Notes: generated from the letters alone by a model not told the origin. 64,000 bases of DNA from Nevskia sp. (GCA_023229645.1 JALNYU010000009.1:62001-126000); one strand, 5' to 3'; positions 35,896 through 45,081 are shown, numbered from the stretch's first letter. Numbers and translations are program-made.

Positions 35896-36311
35896 GCGCC
35901 AACTTTCCAGGCCGCAACAGCACGCGCCAGCGGCAACTGCGCGAGGCCGTGGCTGTGCTCCAAGCAGACCACGTGCATGCCGTCGACGATGCCGAACGCG
36001 GGTTCGTCATCGGTGGGAATCATCGCCACGTCGCCGGTGCGCGCCCACAGCAGCGGAATGCGCGCGCCGAGTGCGGCGTCAAGAATGCCGTCACTGCCGC
36101 CGTGCTGGGCCAGTAATGCGAGCATGCCGCGCCGCGTGGTTACTTTGTCGCGGCTGGTGCCGAGCGCCAGCAGCCGATCTTCGCCGGTCATCGCCAGCAC
36201 GGCGTCGTGGATCAGCAGCAGGCAGTTGGCGGTGACGCGGTCATAGTCGACATCGCGCCAGCGGTCCAGCGCTGCGTGCAGGGCTTCCAGCCAATCGTCG
36301 CGGCGGATCAT
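35892..36311 (-). CDS. DUF6950-type phage tail assembly protein
   Basis: 139 residues. RDDWLEALHAALDRWRDVDYD followed by NCLLLIHDAVLAMTG resembles the small NlpC/P60-like tail-assembly proteins (lambda K-like) that sit between the DUF2163 gene and the tail tip gene. The candidate catalytic Cys is in ANCLLL and a His occurs in DGMHVV. Overlaps the tail tip gene by 4 bp. Confidence 0.75.
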   Translation of the reverse strand: MIRRDDWLEALHAALDRWRDVDYDRVTANCLLLIHDAVLAMTGEDRLLALGTSRDKVTTRRGMLALLAQHGGSDGILDAALGARIPLLWARTGDVAMIPTDDEPAFGIVDGMHVVCLEHSHGLAQLPLARAVAAWKVGA

Positions 36312-36958
36312 CAGTTTTGCACCGGGCGGCCGCCGTTGCGGTTGCCGCTGCCGCTACCACCGCCACTACCGCCGCCGTTTGATCCGGCGCCGCTGATCTT
36401 GCCTCCCCAGTCGACCATTTTCTGTAGCACCTGGTCGAGCCGATCCAACGCGGTATCGCCGGCATAGCGGCGGCGTTGCGTTTCGCCGGTGCACAGCGTG
36501 GCGGAGTCGCGGTCGAAGTAAATGCCGCCGGTTTCGGTGGTCAGGCGTAGCTCGCCGCCGCCGTCGGCGATATTCAGCGCGGCGGTAGACATGCGCAGGC
36601 CCGGAGCAATCGAATATGGCGTGCCGAGCACATTCCAATTCGCGTCGAGCCAGGCGATCCAAACATCGCACAGCGCGTTTTGCCAGCCATCCGCGAGCAC
36701 GGCGGCGACGACATTGGGCAACAGGCCCAGCGAGAAATCGACACCGCGCGGACGTAAGTCAGCGGCTTCTGTGTAGCCGCTCCAGCTCAGTACCGTCGCG
36801 CCCGGCTCAAATAGCCAGCCGTTCCACCGTATGGTGATGCCGGCGTTGGTGGCGTAAACGGTGCCGCTCGGAAACGCCAAGCGAAATAGATTGGCGGCCC
36901 GAAGTGTTGGTTTGAGGGATTCCGCCGCCGCACTCGAATCGAGATTGAGGCGGGTCAT
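36311..36958 (-). CDS. DUF2163 phage tail protein
   Basis: 215 residues. The stretch GTVYATNAGITIRWNGWLFEPG plus LRPRGVDFSLGLLP and ALCDVWIAWLDANW match the DUF2163/BR0599 family that precedes K-like genes in siphophage tail-tip modules (lambda L-like). The last about 30 residues are a Gly/Ser/Asn repeat (GSNGGGSGGGSGSGNRNGG), probably a flexible linker. Last base shared with the next gene. Confidence 0.8.
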   Translation of the reverse strand: MTRLNLDSSAAAESLKPTLRAANLFRLAFPSGTVYATNAGITIRWNGWLFEPGATVLSWSGYTEAADLRPRGVDFSLGLLPNVVAAVLADGWQNALCDVWIAWLDANWNVLGTPYSIAPGLRMSTAALNIADGGGELRLTTETGGIYFDRDSATLCTGETQRRRYAGDTALDRLDQVLQKMVDWGGKISGAGSNGGGSGGGSGSGNRNGGRPVQN

Positions 36959-37989
36959 GTTACGTCCTCGACCAATTCTAACGTGACGCCGTGTCGAATC
37001 GGGGGCGAGATCGTTGAGGATGCCGTCGCAGTCGCCAACAGCATCCGGCAGAGCGGTGAAAGGGTTGAAATCGCGCTATTGATCGGTACCGGCCCGCGTA
37101 GCGCCGGCTCGAATACGCAGCGACCCAAATGGTTAACGGTGATGCCGTTGAGCGTGATCGCGCCGATTTGATCGACATCGGCTTGCACGCGTTTCAGCTC
37201 TAATCCGGCGCCGCTCACGACGTTGAAGAACTGCCCCGCAGCCAGGGTGCGAGTAACGATGCCAGAGGCTCCGCCGTAGATCGGCAGCTGTACCGCGCCG
37301 GCCGCTGCAGCCGCTTCGTTTAGATACACGCGCGCCACGCTGACGCGACGGAAATGAGACGGAATGTAGGACTGATTGCCGTTACCGGCGTACAAGAACA
37401 GCGTTAGATTCGCGGAGCCGGCGATCACTAAATGACGAAACTCGCCGGCGCCTGGCGGTGCATCTCGACGATTAATATCGAGACCGCCGACATTGCTGAT
37501 GTAATACCCGCCGGGAAAAGTCTGCGGTGGGATGTCGATAATGATTTCATACGGCAGACCTTGCGTGACGGGAAAAATTCGCCGTGCTGCAGAAGTCGTC
37601 ATTGCGTACAGCACCGCATCGCCGGAGCGGGTATAGATCGGCTGCAACAGTCCGATACTCGTCCAGTCCAGCGCGGGCTGACGATTCGCGAATAAGATTT
37701 GTTGGTCGGCGAAGGCCGTGCCGGCCGATTCTCCAATCAAGGCGTTTTGCGTCACGGGAACGAGTGCTGCGTTGTCCGCGCGGCTGATTTGATCTAGCCA
37801 CGCGTTAAGCGCGCCCGCATCATCATCGACTAATTGCGGCAACTGCAGTGTACAGCGCCATCTATCACCGCCACGGGCAACGCGCTGCACTGTGCGCGAG
37901 GTTGGCGATTCAAACCGCGCTTCGTTCCGCTCTAAAGTCCAAGTCATCGACGCCGGCCGCAGCGTCGGAGGCATGAGAATGTCGGTCAT
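36955..37989 (-). CDS. Distal tail protein-like component
   Basis: 344 residues between tape measure and DUF2163 genes, overlapping both by 4 bp. TLERNEARFESPTSRTVQRVARGGDRW and the final HGVTLELVEDVT are beta-rich. The gene order equals that of lambda M-like or Dit-like proteins. No strong motif; assignment rests on position. Confidence 0.65.
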   Translation of the reverse strand: MTDILMPPTLRPASMTWTLERNEARFESPTSRTVQRVARGGDRWRCTLQLPQLVDDDAGALNAWLDQISRADNAALVPVTQNALIGESAGTAFADQQILFANRQPALDWTSIGLLQPIYTRSGDAVLYAMTTSAARRIFPVTQGLPYEIIIDIPPQTFPGGYYISNVGGLDINRRDAPPGAGEFRHLVIAGSANLTLFLYAGNGNQSYIPSHFRRVSVARVYLNEAAAAAGAVQLPIYGGASGIVTRTLAAGQFFNVVSGAGLELKRVQADVDQIGAITLNGITVNHLGRCVFEPALRGPVPINSAISTLSPLCRMLLATATASSTISPPIRHGVTLELVEDVT

Positions 37990-40739
37990 TTCGTCGGCGC
38001 CGTGCGGCGTTTGATCGCGTCGAAGATCTCGCGCTTGGTGTCGTTTTTGATCTTCTCGCCGTATTGGAGCAGCTGCTGTACTTGGTCCGGCCCAGCGCCG
38101 CGGAAGTCGTAGTTGTTGGTCACCGAGATGCTCGGGCCGCCGAAGCCGCCGGCGCCGGCGCCGGCCGGTACTGAGCCGACCAAACCGCCAGCGGCAAATG
38201 TCGCAACCCGGCGTGTGCTACCGCCGTTTACCGCATCGAGAAAGCCCACCCCGAGCCGCTGCACCGCCGCTGCGCGCAGCACGTATTCGCCGTTACTCAG
38301 CATTGCCGGAATCTGGTCGCTGGTCGGCCCGCCTGGACCGCGCACGGCGCCGCCTTCCGCGAAGCCAAGCGCAAGGCCAATGGTTTGGAAAACACCGCCT
38401 AGATTGCCTCCGCCTGCGCCTCCGCCGCCAAATCCGAGTAACTGAAGAAACTGCTTAGCTGCGGCTTCAGCGGCCACTTTCTGGATTGTGCTGATGATGC
38501 TAAGGCCTAGCTTCTTAAACGCCCCACCAGCGCTTTCGCTGCCACTCGTAATATTTTGGAAGAAGCTTTGAATGTCGCCTTGCAAACCCTGCCCAATCTG
38601 CCGAAAGACTTCGTTGCCAATATCACCGGTTTTTTTCAGCTCGCCATCAATCGTCGCCAAGATCTGAACGAGACGCGGATTGTCCGGGTATGAATTGAGT
38701 AGATCGAGAATCTGACGGCGTGATTCGGTCAGTGTTGCGATTTCTTCTTTAGCGGCATCAGCGATATCGGTGCGGGCCTGGCTAGGCGTAGTGTCACCGG
38801 CATCCACACGCGCCCCAGCAACTAGTTGCTGGTCCTTAAAACGATTTTGTGCTGTGTTTACTTGATCGGCGATGCTTTGCACATCAATCGCTTGCTGTTG
38901 CGCTTCACGCCAAGCGTCGGCAACAGCTTGTGCATCTGCAACGCCTTCGTTAGTCAGCTTTGCCAGTTGCTCACTGTAGTCGCGGTCAAGCTGGGCAAGT
39001 GCAGCAGTGCGCGTATCACCAAGCGACTTTGCAGTATCGGCAACGAGCCTGGCGCGGTCCTGTTCACCACGCCGTAGGAGTTCGGTTTGTTTTGCTTGCA
39101 AATCGGCGTCTTTCGCAACCGCTTCCGCACGCGCCGCCGCTAGATCGGCAGTAAGCTTTTGGCGCTGATCCGGCGTAATCGCCGTACTCGCTAGCGCTTG
39201 CTGCAACGAGCCCACCACGCCTTGGTAATAACTCGCCCATAATTGACGGGTTTGGTCTAGGGCCTGCGCTTCGGTCGTGGTGCGTGCAGACACGGCGGCA
39301 TTCAATTGTGCTACAGAGGCATCCAGGTTTGCTCTTAAGATGCGGTCCGTGGATTGCGCTGTGTCTGGCGGGGTGATTGCGCCGCGAAGCGATTTTGTCT
39401 CGTTTTTTCGTCCGTCAAGGGCGCGCGCGCGCTCCAAGATCAGATTCTTTTCCAAATTTGAGGCGTTTTTTAGGCTGCCAGTCGTGACTTGATAAAGCGC
39501 TTTTTCTTCTTCAGTTCGTGCTTTAGCGAGTGCCAACTGCTCCCTTAGCTCGGCAGTGCGTTTAGTCTCTTGCGTTATTGGAAATAGATTAGGCGTGCCA
39601 GATGCTTGCGGACCGAAGTCTTGACCGATTAAGGCCGCCGGGCGAAAAGCTTGGCCGAGATTGCGAAAGGGTACGGCTTTGCTGAGATCGGCTTGCGCGG
39701 CCTGGGTCTCAATTGCAATGCCCCGGAATAAAACCGCCGAGCTGCCGTCATTGAATGTCTCTCGCCCGCCCAACTCTCGTGCTTGGCGAGATTTTTCCAG
39801 TGCGCTGGCAGCAGCACCGCCAGCTGATGAGAGAGCCCTAACAAGAGGCCCGCCGAGATCACTCGCGAGTAAGGCGATCTCGTTTCTCAGCCGAGCGAAA
39901 TTAGATTGAGTCGATGCCACCGAAGTGTTGGAATCGGTTCCAAAGGTTCGGCGTAGCTCAGCGGCAAACTTGGGCAAAAATTCATCGGCGGTCAAGCTAC
40001 CCTGCTCAAGCAGATTGCCTAACTCAGTCGTGGTGACGCCGATTGCCCTCGCTGCAATCTGAAACGCGCCAGGAATACGCTCGCCAAGTTGGCCCCGCAG
40101 TTCCTCAGCTTGGACTGTGCCTTTGCTGATTATCTGAGAAACTGCAAGTAAGGCGCCAGAAGTCTGATCGGTTGATAAATGCAGTCGGCCCGAGGCTTCG
40201 GCTACAGCCGAGAACACGTCTCGAGTTTTTTGCCCTTCGAGCGTGGTGCCTTTTGATGCGGCAGCGAGGCTCGCGTAACTACCCGCTACTGCTTGGATAT
40301 CCAGTCCAAGTCGGGTGGCGGTGTTGCGGCTGAATTGGAATTCCTGATTTGATGCTTGCGTGGATCCAAATACTGCCTGTAGCTTTTGATCCAGATTATC
40401 AAACTGAATAACAGTATCTACAATCTGTTGCCCAAAGCCAATCGCTTTATATGCGATTGTAGCGGCAGCGAGTTTCCCGAAAATAGATACGGATTGATCG
40501 ACAACCTTATTTTGATTCTCCGCCGAGGCCATTGATGCGTCTAGCGCCTGGCGTAGATTGCGCTGCGCTTGTACTGCTGTAGATACCGAATTATTCAGCC
40601 GTTGAATAGATTCGGTTGCTGCGCCATTTCCGGCCTGAGCGGCAGCACCGATCTCACGCTCAGCTTTTGCTAAATCCTGGAGCGATCGTTGGGCCGCTTG
40701 TGTCGCGGCTTCGACCACCAGTGAAAGTTTCAGCGCCAT
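37986..40739 (-). CDS. Tail tape measure protein
   Basis: 917 residues. The N-terminal third carries the tape-measure domain common to lambda-like and Mu-like phages (GTTLEGQKTRDVFSAVAEA, then LRGQLGERIPGAFQIAARA and EQGSLTADEFLPKFAAEL). Long coiled-coil stretches rich in Ala, Gln and Lys follow, then hydrophobic Gly/Ala segments near the C terminus (LLGFGGGGAGGGNLGGVF). Its length sets tail length, roughly 130-140 nm at 1.5 angstrom per residue (family rule). It starts one base after the stop of the frameshifted chaperone extension. Confidence 0.92.
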   Translation of the reverse strand: MALKLSLVVEAATQAAQRSLQDLAKAEREIGAAAQAGNGAATESIQRLNNSVSTAVQAQRNLRQALDASMASAENQNKVVDQSVSIFGKLAAATIAYKAIGFGQQIVDTVIQFDNLDQKLQAVFGSTQASNQEFQFSRNTATRLGLDIQAVAGSYASLAAASKGTTLEGQKTRDVFSAVAEASGRLHLSTDQTSGALLAVSQIISKGTVQAEELRGQLGERIPGAFQIAARAIGVTTTELGNLLEQGSLTADEFLPKFAAELRRTFGTDSNTSVASTQSNFARLRNEIALLASDLGGPLVRALSSAGGAAASALEKSRQARELGGRETFNDGSSAVLFRGIAIETQAAQADLSKAVPFRNLGQAFRPAALIGQDFGPQASGTPNLFPITQETKRTAELREQLALAKARTEEEKALYQVTTGSLKNASNLEKNLILERARALDGRKNETKSLRGAITPPDTAQSTDRILRANLDASVAQLNAAVSARTTTEAQALDQTRQLWASYYQGVVGSLQQALASTAITPDQRQKLTADLAAARAEAVAKDADLQAKQTELLRRGEQDRARLVADTAKSLGDTRTAALAQLDRDYSEQLAKLTNEGVADAQAVADAWREAQQQAIDVQSIADQVNTAQNRFKDQQLVAGARVDAGDTTPSQARTDIADAAKEEIATLTESRRQILDLLNSYPDNPRLVQILATIDGELKKTGDIGNEVFRQIGQGLQGDIQSFFQNITSGSESAGGAFKKLGLSIISTIQKVAAEAAAKQFLQLLGFGGGGAGGGNLGGVFQTIGLALGFAEGGAVRGPGGPTSDQIPAMLSNGEYVLRAAAVQRLGVGFLDAVNGGSTRRVATFAAGGLVGSVPAGAGAGGFGGPSISVTNNYDFRGAGPDQVQQLLQYGEKIKNDTKREIFDAIKRRTAPTK

Positions 40740-40740
40740 A

Positions 40741-41411
40741 TCATAGTCGGCTTAATTGATCGCAAAAACCTTGGAAGGTGGACTTATCTGCGTGAAACGC
40801 CACGCGCGTAGACGTAGACAATTCGATCTGGTGCTGGCTCAGCCGACTACGCGCCGCATCGGCAAAACGCCGTGACTGAACGAGCGTGTAATTCATGATG
40901 TCGGGCCAGCGATGACCGGCGCCAATTAACTCGTCGGCGAGTTTGAGCCAGCCGCCAACGAGGTCGCTGTTTCCTCGCTTTTCGGGTTGCTGGTCGGCGC
41001 TACGCTCGACGAGGATTTCGCCGTCTTCGAGCCGAGCGCTGAGATGATCATCGGCGTCAGCTCTCGAATAAAAAAATCCTGATTTTCCGTCCAGACTTCA
41101 GTAGCCAGCCGTAGGCCGTCACTGATCGTCATCGCATCAATCTGCTCAGCAGTCACGCCCGTAGAAATCTCGACCAGCCGATTGATAGCAGTGCGGTTTT
41201 CGGCGACGGCTTCAATTATCGTTCCCGGCTTGTCGGAAGTCAGTAAATCCACAATCGGCCAAGCCGCTGAGATCACGTTGAACAAATCTTTCCATGCGTA
41301 CGGCCGAACGACAATGGTTTCGCCAGCAATGGTTACCGTGCGGTGTAGGCCCAGCAACTTGCGCACATCCTCGGCCGGGGTTTTGGTAACTGGTCTCGAC
41401 TCTTTTTTCAT
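40741..41411 (-). CDS. Tail assembly chaperone, -1 frameshift (GT-like) form
   Basis: Residues 1-114 are shared with the short form; after the T TTT TTT slippery site the -1 frame stays open for 109 codons (beginning YSRADADDHL, containing GGWLKLADELIGAGHRWPD and ending FCDQLSRL) and stops one base before the tape measure ATG. The extension looks protein-like, with a Trp/Leu/Pro pattern typical of T-domains (adjacent-codon WPDIMNYTLVQ). This mirrors the lambda G/GT arrangement. Total 223 residues. Confidence 0.82.
40926..41411 (-). CDS. Tail assembly chaperone, short (G-like) form
   Basis: 161 residues. It begins MKKESRPVTKTPAEDVRKLL and has a TVRP-like VVVRPYAWKDLFNV segment, as in phage tail chaperones located between tail tube and tape measure genes. 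The normal reading frame stops at 40926. The last about 45 residues (KTAKSSSSVAPTS onward) are low in complexity, as expected where the coding pressure is on the overlapping -1 frame. Confidence 0.8.
   Translation of the reverse strand: MKKESRPVTKTPAEDVRKLLGLHRTVTIAGETIVVRPYAWKDLFNVISAAWPIVDLLTSDKPGTIIEAVAENRTAINRLVEISTGVTAEQIDAMTISDGLRLATEVWTENQDFFIRELTPMIISALGSKTAKSSSSVAPTSNPKSEETATSLAAGSNSPTS
41070..41076 (-). other. Slippery heptamer T TTT TTT for programmed -1 frameshift
   Basis: In the chaperone frame the codons are GAT TTT TTT ATT; the seven T occupy the canonical X XXY YYZ position. Slippage by -1 continues with TAT TCG AGA and enters the long downstream open frame. Confidence 0.8.
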
Positions 41412-42361
41412 CAGCTCACCGTGATGCTGTAGGCATCGTTGCCAGCATTAGAGGGCACGAAGCGGAGATCCATCGCCAAGTTAGTGAAGCCGCGATCTTC
41501 GCTGAATTTGGGATTGATCAGCTGCAAGCCGGTGGCCGAAGCAATCGTCACACGATTGCCCGAAACGGTGCCGTGCGTGATGGTTAAGGCGCCGAGCGTG
41601 GCGTTCTGAATCGCGGTCCACCAATCGAACATCGCCACAGTCGTCGCGCGGATCTCGATGGAGCCGCTGGGCTTGCGGTCCGTCATTTTCACTTCCCGCG
41701 TTGAGCCGATTAACGCTGCTTTCTCGATCTGATTGTTTTGCTGAAAGCTGAAGCTCTTAATCTCAGCTGCAAATCCGCGCAGCGACGCGCCAACGGTATT
41801 GGTGGCATTCGCCAGCACCGGCTGAACGTATCCTGATAACGTAAACGTCGGCAGCGCGGTGTCAGTCACAGGCTGGTACAGACCGGTCAGCGAGAATTTA
41901 TAAATCGGGACTGCATCTTCGCTGAGATCAATGCCCATCTCGCCAAAACAGCCGGTGAATTTATGCAATGTGCCGTGTTGCCAGACATACACAGTCACGC
42001 TACTCAACGCGGTAGACGCCTCGTTGTAGATGACATTGGTCCCAGCAGTGACGGTGCGGGCGTGGCCGCAGCAGCGTAAGAGCGCGTCAAGCCCTGCCGT
42101 CGGCGCCGCTGGTCCAGCGGTGCCGAAACCAGCGACCTCTACTTCGAGATCGACCTTACCGAATGCGGCACCAAGCAGCTGTGTGTATTGGCCAAAATAC
42201 GGCCGGATGACTTCGCGATCTACGCCTTGTTGCGACAGCGGCTCGGAGATGTCGATCTTGCGACAGAGCACAGCGTCCGTCGTCGCAGAGGGTGTTGAAT
42301 CCGTGCCGTACGTGGGTTCGATCTTTACAGCGGCGCCGCGTAGGCGATGCGTCAGTGCCAT
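41411..42361 (-). CDS. Phage major tail tube protein
   Basis: 316 residues from the ATG at 42361 (ATGGCACTGACGCATCG); a longer frame upstream is Arg-rich and not credible. The protein is beta-rich with an ETYGTDS-like start (VKIEPTYGTDSTPSATTDAV) and a C-terminal Ig-like part, as in siphophage tail tube proteins. Its stop overlaps the chaperone start by one base. Position between gp37-like terminator and chaperone genes fits exactly. Confidence 0.8.
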   Translation of the reverse strand: MALTHRLRGAAVKIEPTYGTDSTPSATTDAVLCRKIDISEPLSQQGVDREVIRPYFGQYTQLLGAAFGKVDLEVEVAGFGTAGPAAPTAGLDALLRCCGHARTVTAGTNVIYNEASTALSSVTVYVWQHGTLHKFTGCFGEMGIDLSEDAVPIYKFSLTGLYQPVTDTALPTFTLSGYVQPVLANATNTVGASLRGFAAEIKSFSFQQNNQIEKAALIGSTREVKMTDRKPSGSIEIRATTVAMFDWWTAIQNATLGALTITHGTVSGNRVTIASATGLQLINPKFSEDRGFTNLAMDLRFVPSNAGNDAYSITVS

Positions 42362-42365
42362 GTTT

Positions 42366-42563
42366 TTACTCCTTTGTCTTGCTGCGAGCGGTCGTTGCCG
42401 GCGTGGATTCGGCCGTTGAGATCGTCGCTTGCGGATCTGGCGCTGTATTGGGCTCAGCCATCGCCGCGCCGGTGACCGGATCGGACGGCACACGTCGGCC
42501 GTCTTCGGTCATCACATAAGTGCCGCCCATGCCGTGATAGGCGTCAGGTTGAATTGAGTTCAT
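42366..42563 (-). CDS. Small phage protein with YHGMGGTYV motif
   Basis: 65 residues. NSIQPDAYHGMGGTYVM followed by a Pro/Thr/Ala-rich tail. Such short proteins recur between gp37-like and tail tube genes of Mu-like siphophages. Overlaps the gp37 gene by 4 bp and ends 4 bp before the tube gene. Function unknown. Confidence 0.7.
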   Translation of the reverse strand: MNSIQPDAYHGMGGTYVMTEDGRRVPSDPVTGAAMAEPNTAPDPQATISTAESTPATTARSKTKE

Positions 42564-42988
42564 GAGGTTTTCCGAATGAAGTAATCGGTTTCGAATTCGT
42601 CTGCCCAGACAACTGCCGAGCCGTCAAAATCCAACAGCCGGCCGCCGGCATATACAAACGGTGAAAGGGCCAGATCCGGCGACCAATTCAGCAGCGCACC
42701 AATAATTTCGTTACTACGGGTTTCGATGTCTTCGGCTTGGCGCTCGCCAGTGGGATCGCCGGCGCTACGGATAACGGAAATCACTGCCAGCCGCGCCGTC
42801 ACTTTCTGCTGAACCGCATTGACTAAGTTGTTCGGCTCTGCGGCTCGGCTTTGCAAGCTGACGTAGGCATCGGCATCGAACTGTCCGCGCTCAATCGCTA
42901 CTGCGAGCTGAACTGCGCCGTGTACGCGCTGAATACCGGTGATGCCAGCCTGTACTAAATGTGTTCTGATTGCCGAAAACGGGATCAT
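42560..42988 (-). CDS. Mu gp37-like tail completion protein
   Basis: 142 residues. The pattern IRTHLVQAGITGIQRVHGAVQLAVAIERGQFDADAYVSL with VTARLAVISVIRS matches gp37-family proteins (tail terminator or connector role) that follow DUF1320 in Mu-like phages. Shares its first base with the previous gene's stop codon. Confidence 0.82.
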   Translation of the reverse strand: MIPFSAIRTHLVQAGITGIQRVHGAVQLAVAIERGQFDADAYVSLQSRAAEPNNLVNAVQQKVTARLAVISVIRSAGDPTGERQAEDIETRSNEIIGALLNWSPDLALSPFVYAGGRLLDFDGSAVVWADEFETDYFIRKTS

Positions 42989-43407
42989 CAGTAGTCCGCC
43001 AATAGGGTGCTGGAAAACACGCGATCACCCGTGGTGAAATCCGGGCTGGGATCATCACCGTTCGTTGCTGGCGATGGATCCAAGCCGAGCTTTATCGTGC
43101 CGTTGGCGATGTTGGTGAGATACTTCACGGCATCGGTATACCGATTGCGTACTTCGTCGAGCGCGCGGTCATCGAACAAGCGGTACCGAGTGATATCGCA
43201 GCACACGCGCACCAAAACTGGCGGAATCGGGATCAGCGGTAGCGCGTAGCGGCTGACCAAATACGTATCAATTTCGGCCGAGGCGTCGGCTATCGCGTTA
43301 TCGAGCACGCCAGCGTCTTCAAGGCCATCCCGATCGCGATCGACGAGCTGCAGCAACTCAGTAGCACCGAAACGGCTAATGTAATCTTCGCGTGTCGCGT
43401 AGCTCAT
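42988..43407 (-). CDS. DUF1320 (Mu gp36-like) head-tail connector protein
   Basis: 139 residues. It begins MSYATREDYISRFGATELLQLVDRDR, the signature start of DUF1320, followed by ADASAEIDTYLVSRYALPL. The family acts at the head-tail junction as an adaptor. The final residues are acidic and polar (PATNGDDPSPDF). Confidence 0.92.
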   Translation of the reverse strand: MSYATREDYISRFGATELLQLVDRDRDGLEDAGVLDNAIADASAEIDTYLVSRYALPLIPIPPVLVRVCCDITRYRLFDDRALDEVRNRYTDAVKYLTNIANGTIKLGLDPSPATNGDDPSPDFTTGDRVFSSTLLADY

Positions 43408-43409
43408 GA

Positions 43410-43631
43410 TCAGGCGTTCGATCCCGGCAGATTGACATCGATGGCCTGGTCGCTGGTGACTTCGACTCCCGGCGGCGACATCGCAAGCAGTGCGTCGACG
43501 TCCGCCTGCGGCAGATCCAGCATCTCCCCAGGCAGTGTCTTTTTATTGCCGTCGAAGATCACCGTTAGCGCTTTAACGGTGATCAGATCAGTCGGTATTT
43601 CGACCTGTAACTTTGCATTGGATTTAGCCAC
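43410..43631 (-). CDS. Small phage protein downstream of capsid
   Basis: 73 residues from a GTG at 43631 behind AGGAGAG. A short beta-rich protein (KALTVIFDGNKKTLPGEMLDLP) of the kind found between capsid and gp36 genes in Mu-like phages. Function unknown. Confidence 0.72.
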   Translation of the reverse strand: MAKSNAKLQVEIPTDLITVKALTVIFDGNKKTLPGEMLDLPQADVDALLAMSPPGVEVTSDQAIDVNLPGSNA

Positions 43632-43646
43632 GTGTCTCTCCTATAT

Positions 43647-43674
43647 AAGCTCGGCAATGCTCGATGCCGAGCTT
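43647..43674. other. 10-bp hairpin between capsid and the downstream gene
   Basis: AAGCTCGGCA (43647-43656) pairs with TGCCGAGCTT (43665-43674). On the minus-strand mRNA it follows the capsid stop and precedes the next ribosome site. There is no U run on that strand, so a processing or partial-terminator role that favours capsid output is likely. Confidence 0.5.
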
Positions 43675-43736
43675 TCCATCGTCTTCCCCAGTCAGCTATC
43701 GAGCGAGCGTTCTGGCTTTTTGGCTCGAGTTATTCG

Positions 43737-44666
43737 TTACTGCGGGTTCTGGATCAAAAACCCTGCGGAGATGCCGCTCAGTACAGGGATACGCTCATAC
43801 AGTGCCGGGTAGATCCAGCTACCTGTATCGTTGTCCCACCACGGCTGAGTAACTGCCGGGTGACCCTGCAGGGTGTAGGTGTAGCCATAGCTGGGCTCTT
43901 CAGCGTCTTTACTGCCCAGCGCGGTATACGCCAACACACAGTTGTTGCCCCAGATATCGACGAAGGCATCATTGGAGTCGGCATAAATGGACTTGCCTAC
44001 TACCACTTTTTCGACCTGTAACAAAACAGCGGCCAGCTGTTCGGTGATGATCCCCGTTTGCGTGTACTTGATGCGATCGATGACTTCAGGATTATTGATA
44101 AAGGCTTGCCACGCTACGGCGGAAAAAGTGGCAACGTTGGGATAGCGGCCGGAACTGGCGCGCACAGCTTCACGGTAGGTACTAATTTGGGTGATCGGCT
44201 TTGCCGTGGGATCAGACCACTTGCCGGTACCCGTCAACGCCACTTTATGGTTAGTATCGTAAGCAGCGGCATTCAGTGCAGTCGCCGCCTGTTGAATTTC
44301 CAGCGAGCGCTGCACAACGCTGAGCGCGCTGCGAATTGCACGCTTGCCCAAATCCACACCCGGAATTTGCTTCGCATCGCGTAAGTTTTCCAACGGCACG
44401 GTGCCGGCGAAAGCATGATTCTGCAGTGAAAACGGACGTCCTAAATAGCCTGTTTGCGCACGTTTTATGGATCCACCCGGCGCCCGCTGGGTGTTGTACT
44501 GCCGGAATGATTCTTTGCCGAATTCGATAATCTGACCGCCAGCCGCGTTAACCGGCACCGACGGAAACAGATAAAAGCCGACAAATTCAGGATCGGAATA
44601 ACCCTGGGCGTAGGTGGTCAGAACCGGATCGACGACGCGGGCCTGTGCGGGGGTCAGTTGTGGCAT
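43737..44666 (-). CDS. Phage major capsid protein
   Basis: 309 residues. LTPAQARVVDPVLTTYAQGY at the start, FVGFYLFPSVPV, the basic stretch KRAQTGYLGRPF, and a C-terminal VTQPWWDNDTGSW are typical of major capsid proteins of B3-like and related transposable phages. It lies after the DUF2190-like gene and is flanked by two hairpins, as highly expressed capsid genes often are. Confidence 0.85.
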   Translation of the reverse strand: MPQLTPAQARVVDPVLTTYAQGYSDPEFVGFYLFPSVPVNAAGGQIIEFGKESFRQYNTQRAPGGSIKRAQTGYLGRPFSLQNHAFAGTVPLENLRDAKQIPGVDLGKRAIRSALSVVQRSLEIQQAATALNAAAYDTNHKVALTGTGKWSDPTAKPITQISTYREAVRASSGRYPNVATFSAVAWQAFINNPEVIDRIKYTQTGIITEQLAAVLLQVEKVVVGKSIYADSNDAFVDIWGNNCVLAYTALGSKDAEEPSYGYTYTLQGHPAVTQPWWDNDTGSWIYPALYERIPVLSGISAGFLIQNPQ

Positions 44667-44682
44667 TGGAACACTCCAGAAT

Positions 44683-44707
44683 CGGTTTTAAAGGCGGTTT
44701 AAAACCG
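44683..44707. other. 10-bp hairpin upstream of the capsid gene
   Basis: CGGTTTTAAA pairs with TTTAAAACCG around a 5-nt loop in the 70-bp gap between the decoration and capsid genes. It could be a processing site; it lacks a U run on the transcribed strand. Confidence 0.45.
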
Positions 44708-44736
44708 CGTAGTTGATTAGCGTTAAACCAGCCGGG

Positions 44737-45081
44737 TTAATTGGGGATGAGGATTACTTCAATCCGTTGATTGGCAGCCGTAGCGACTTCGCCAGGCGCC
44801 ATACGGGCCACGGTAGGACCTGTGGTGCGCGTCACTGCGCGGCCGTTGGCGTCAGTCTCGAGTGCCGCACCGGCGGCGATTGCGGCACCGGACTGCACAA
44901 TTGCAGTACCGAGAGAATCCACCGGGCAGACGGCACCAACGGCGGCATCGCTACGCGCGACACCGAGTGTGTTGGCCTGTGCACCGGCCTGGGCCAATGC
45001 GGTATTGACGAATCGCTCCGCGACGATGGCGCCGGTAGCAATTGCGGAAAGGGTTAAAACAGGAACGAATTGACCAGACAT
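44737..45081 (-). CDS. DUF2190-like capsid decoration protein
   Basis: 114 residues, Ala-rich, with VPVLTLSAIATGAIVAERFV, a Val/Gly pattern, and DSLGTAIVQSGAAIAAG as in DUF2190 proteins (small capsid cement or stabilising proteins) encoded between scaffold and capsid genes. The ATG is preceded by AGGAG. Confidence 0.78.
   Translation of the reverse strand: MSGQFVPVLTLSAIATGAIVAERFVNTALAQAGAQANTLGVARSDAAVGAVCPVDSLGTAIVQSGAAIAAGAALETDANGRAVTRTTGPTVARMAPGEVATAANQRIEVILIPN

Noticed and set aside
42362..42493. N-terminal extension of the tail tube frame
   Set aside because: Arg/Gln-rich stretch overlapping the upstream small gene; the ATG at 42361 gives a normal start.
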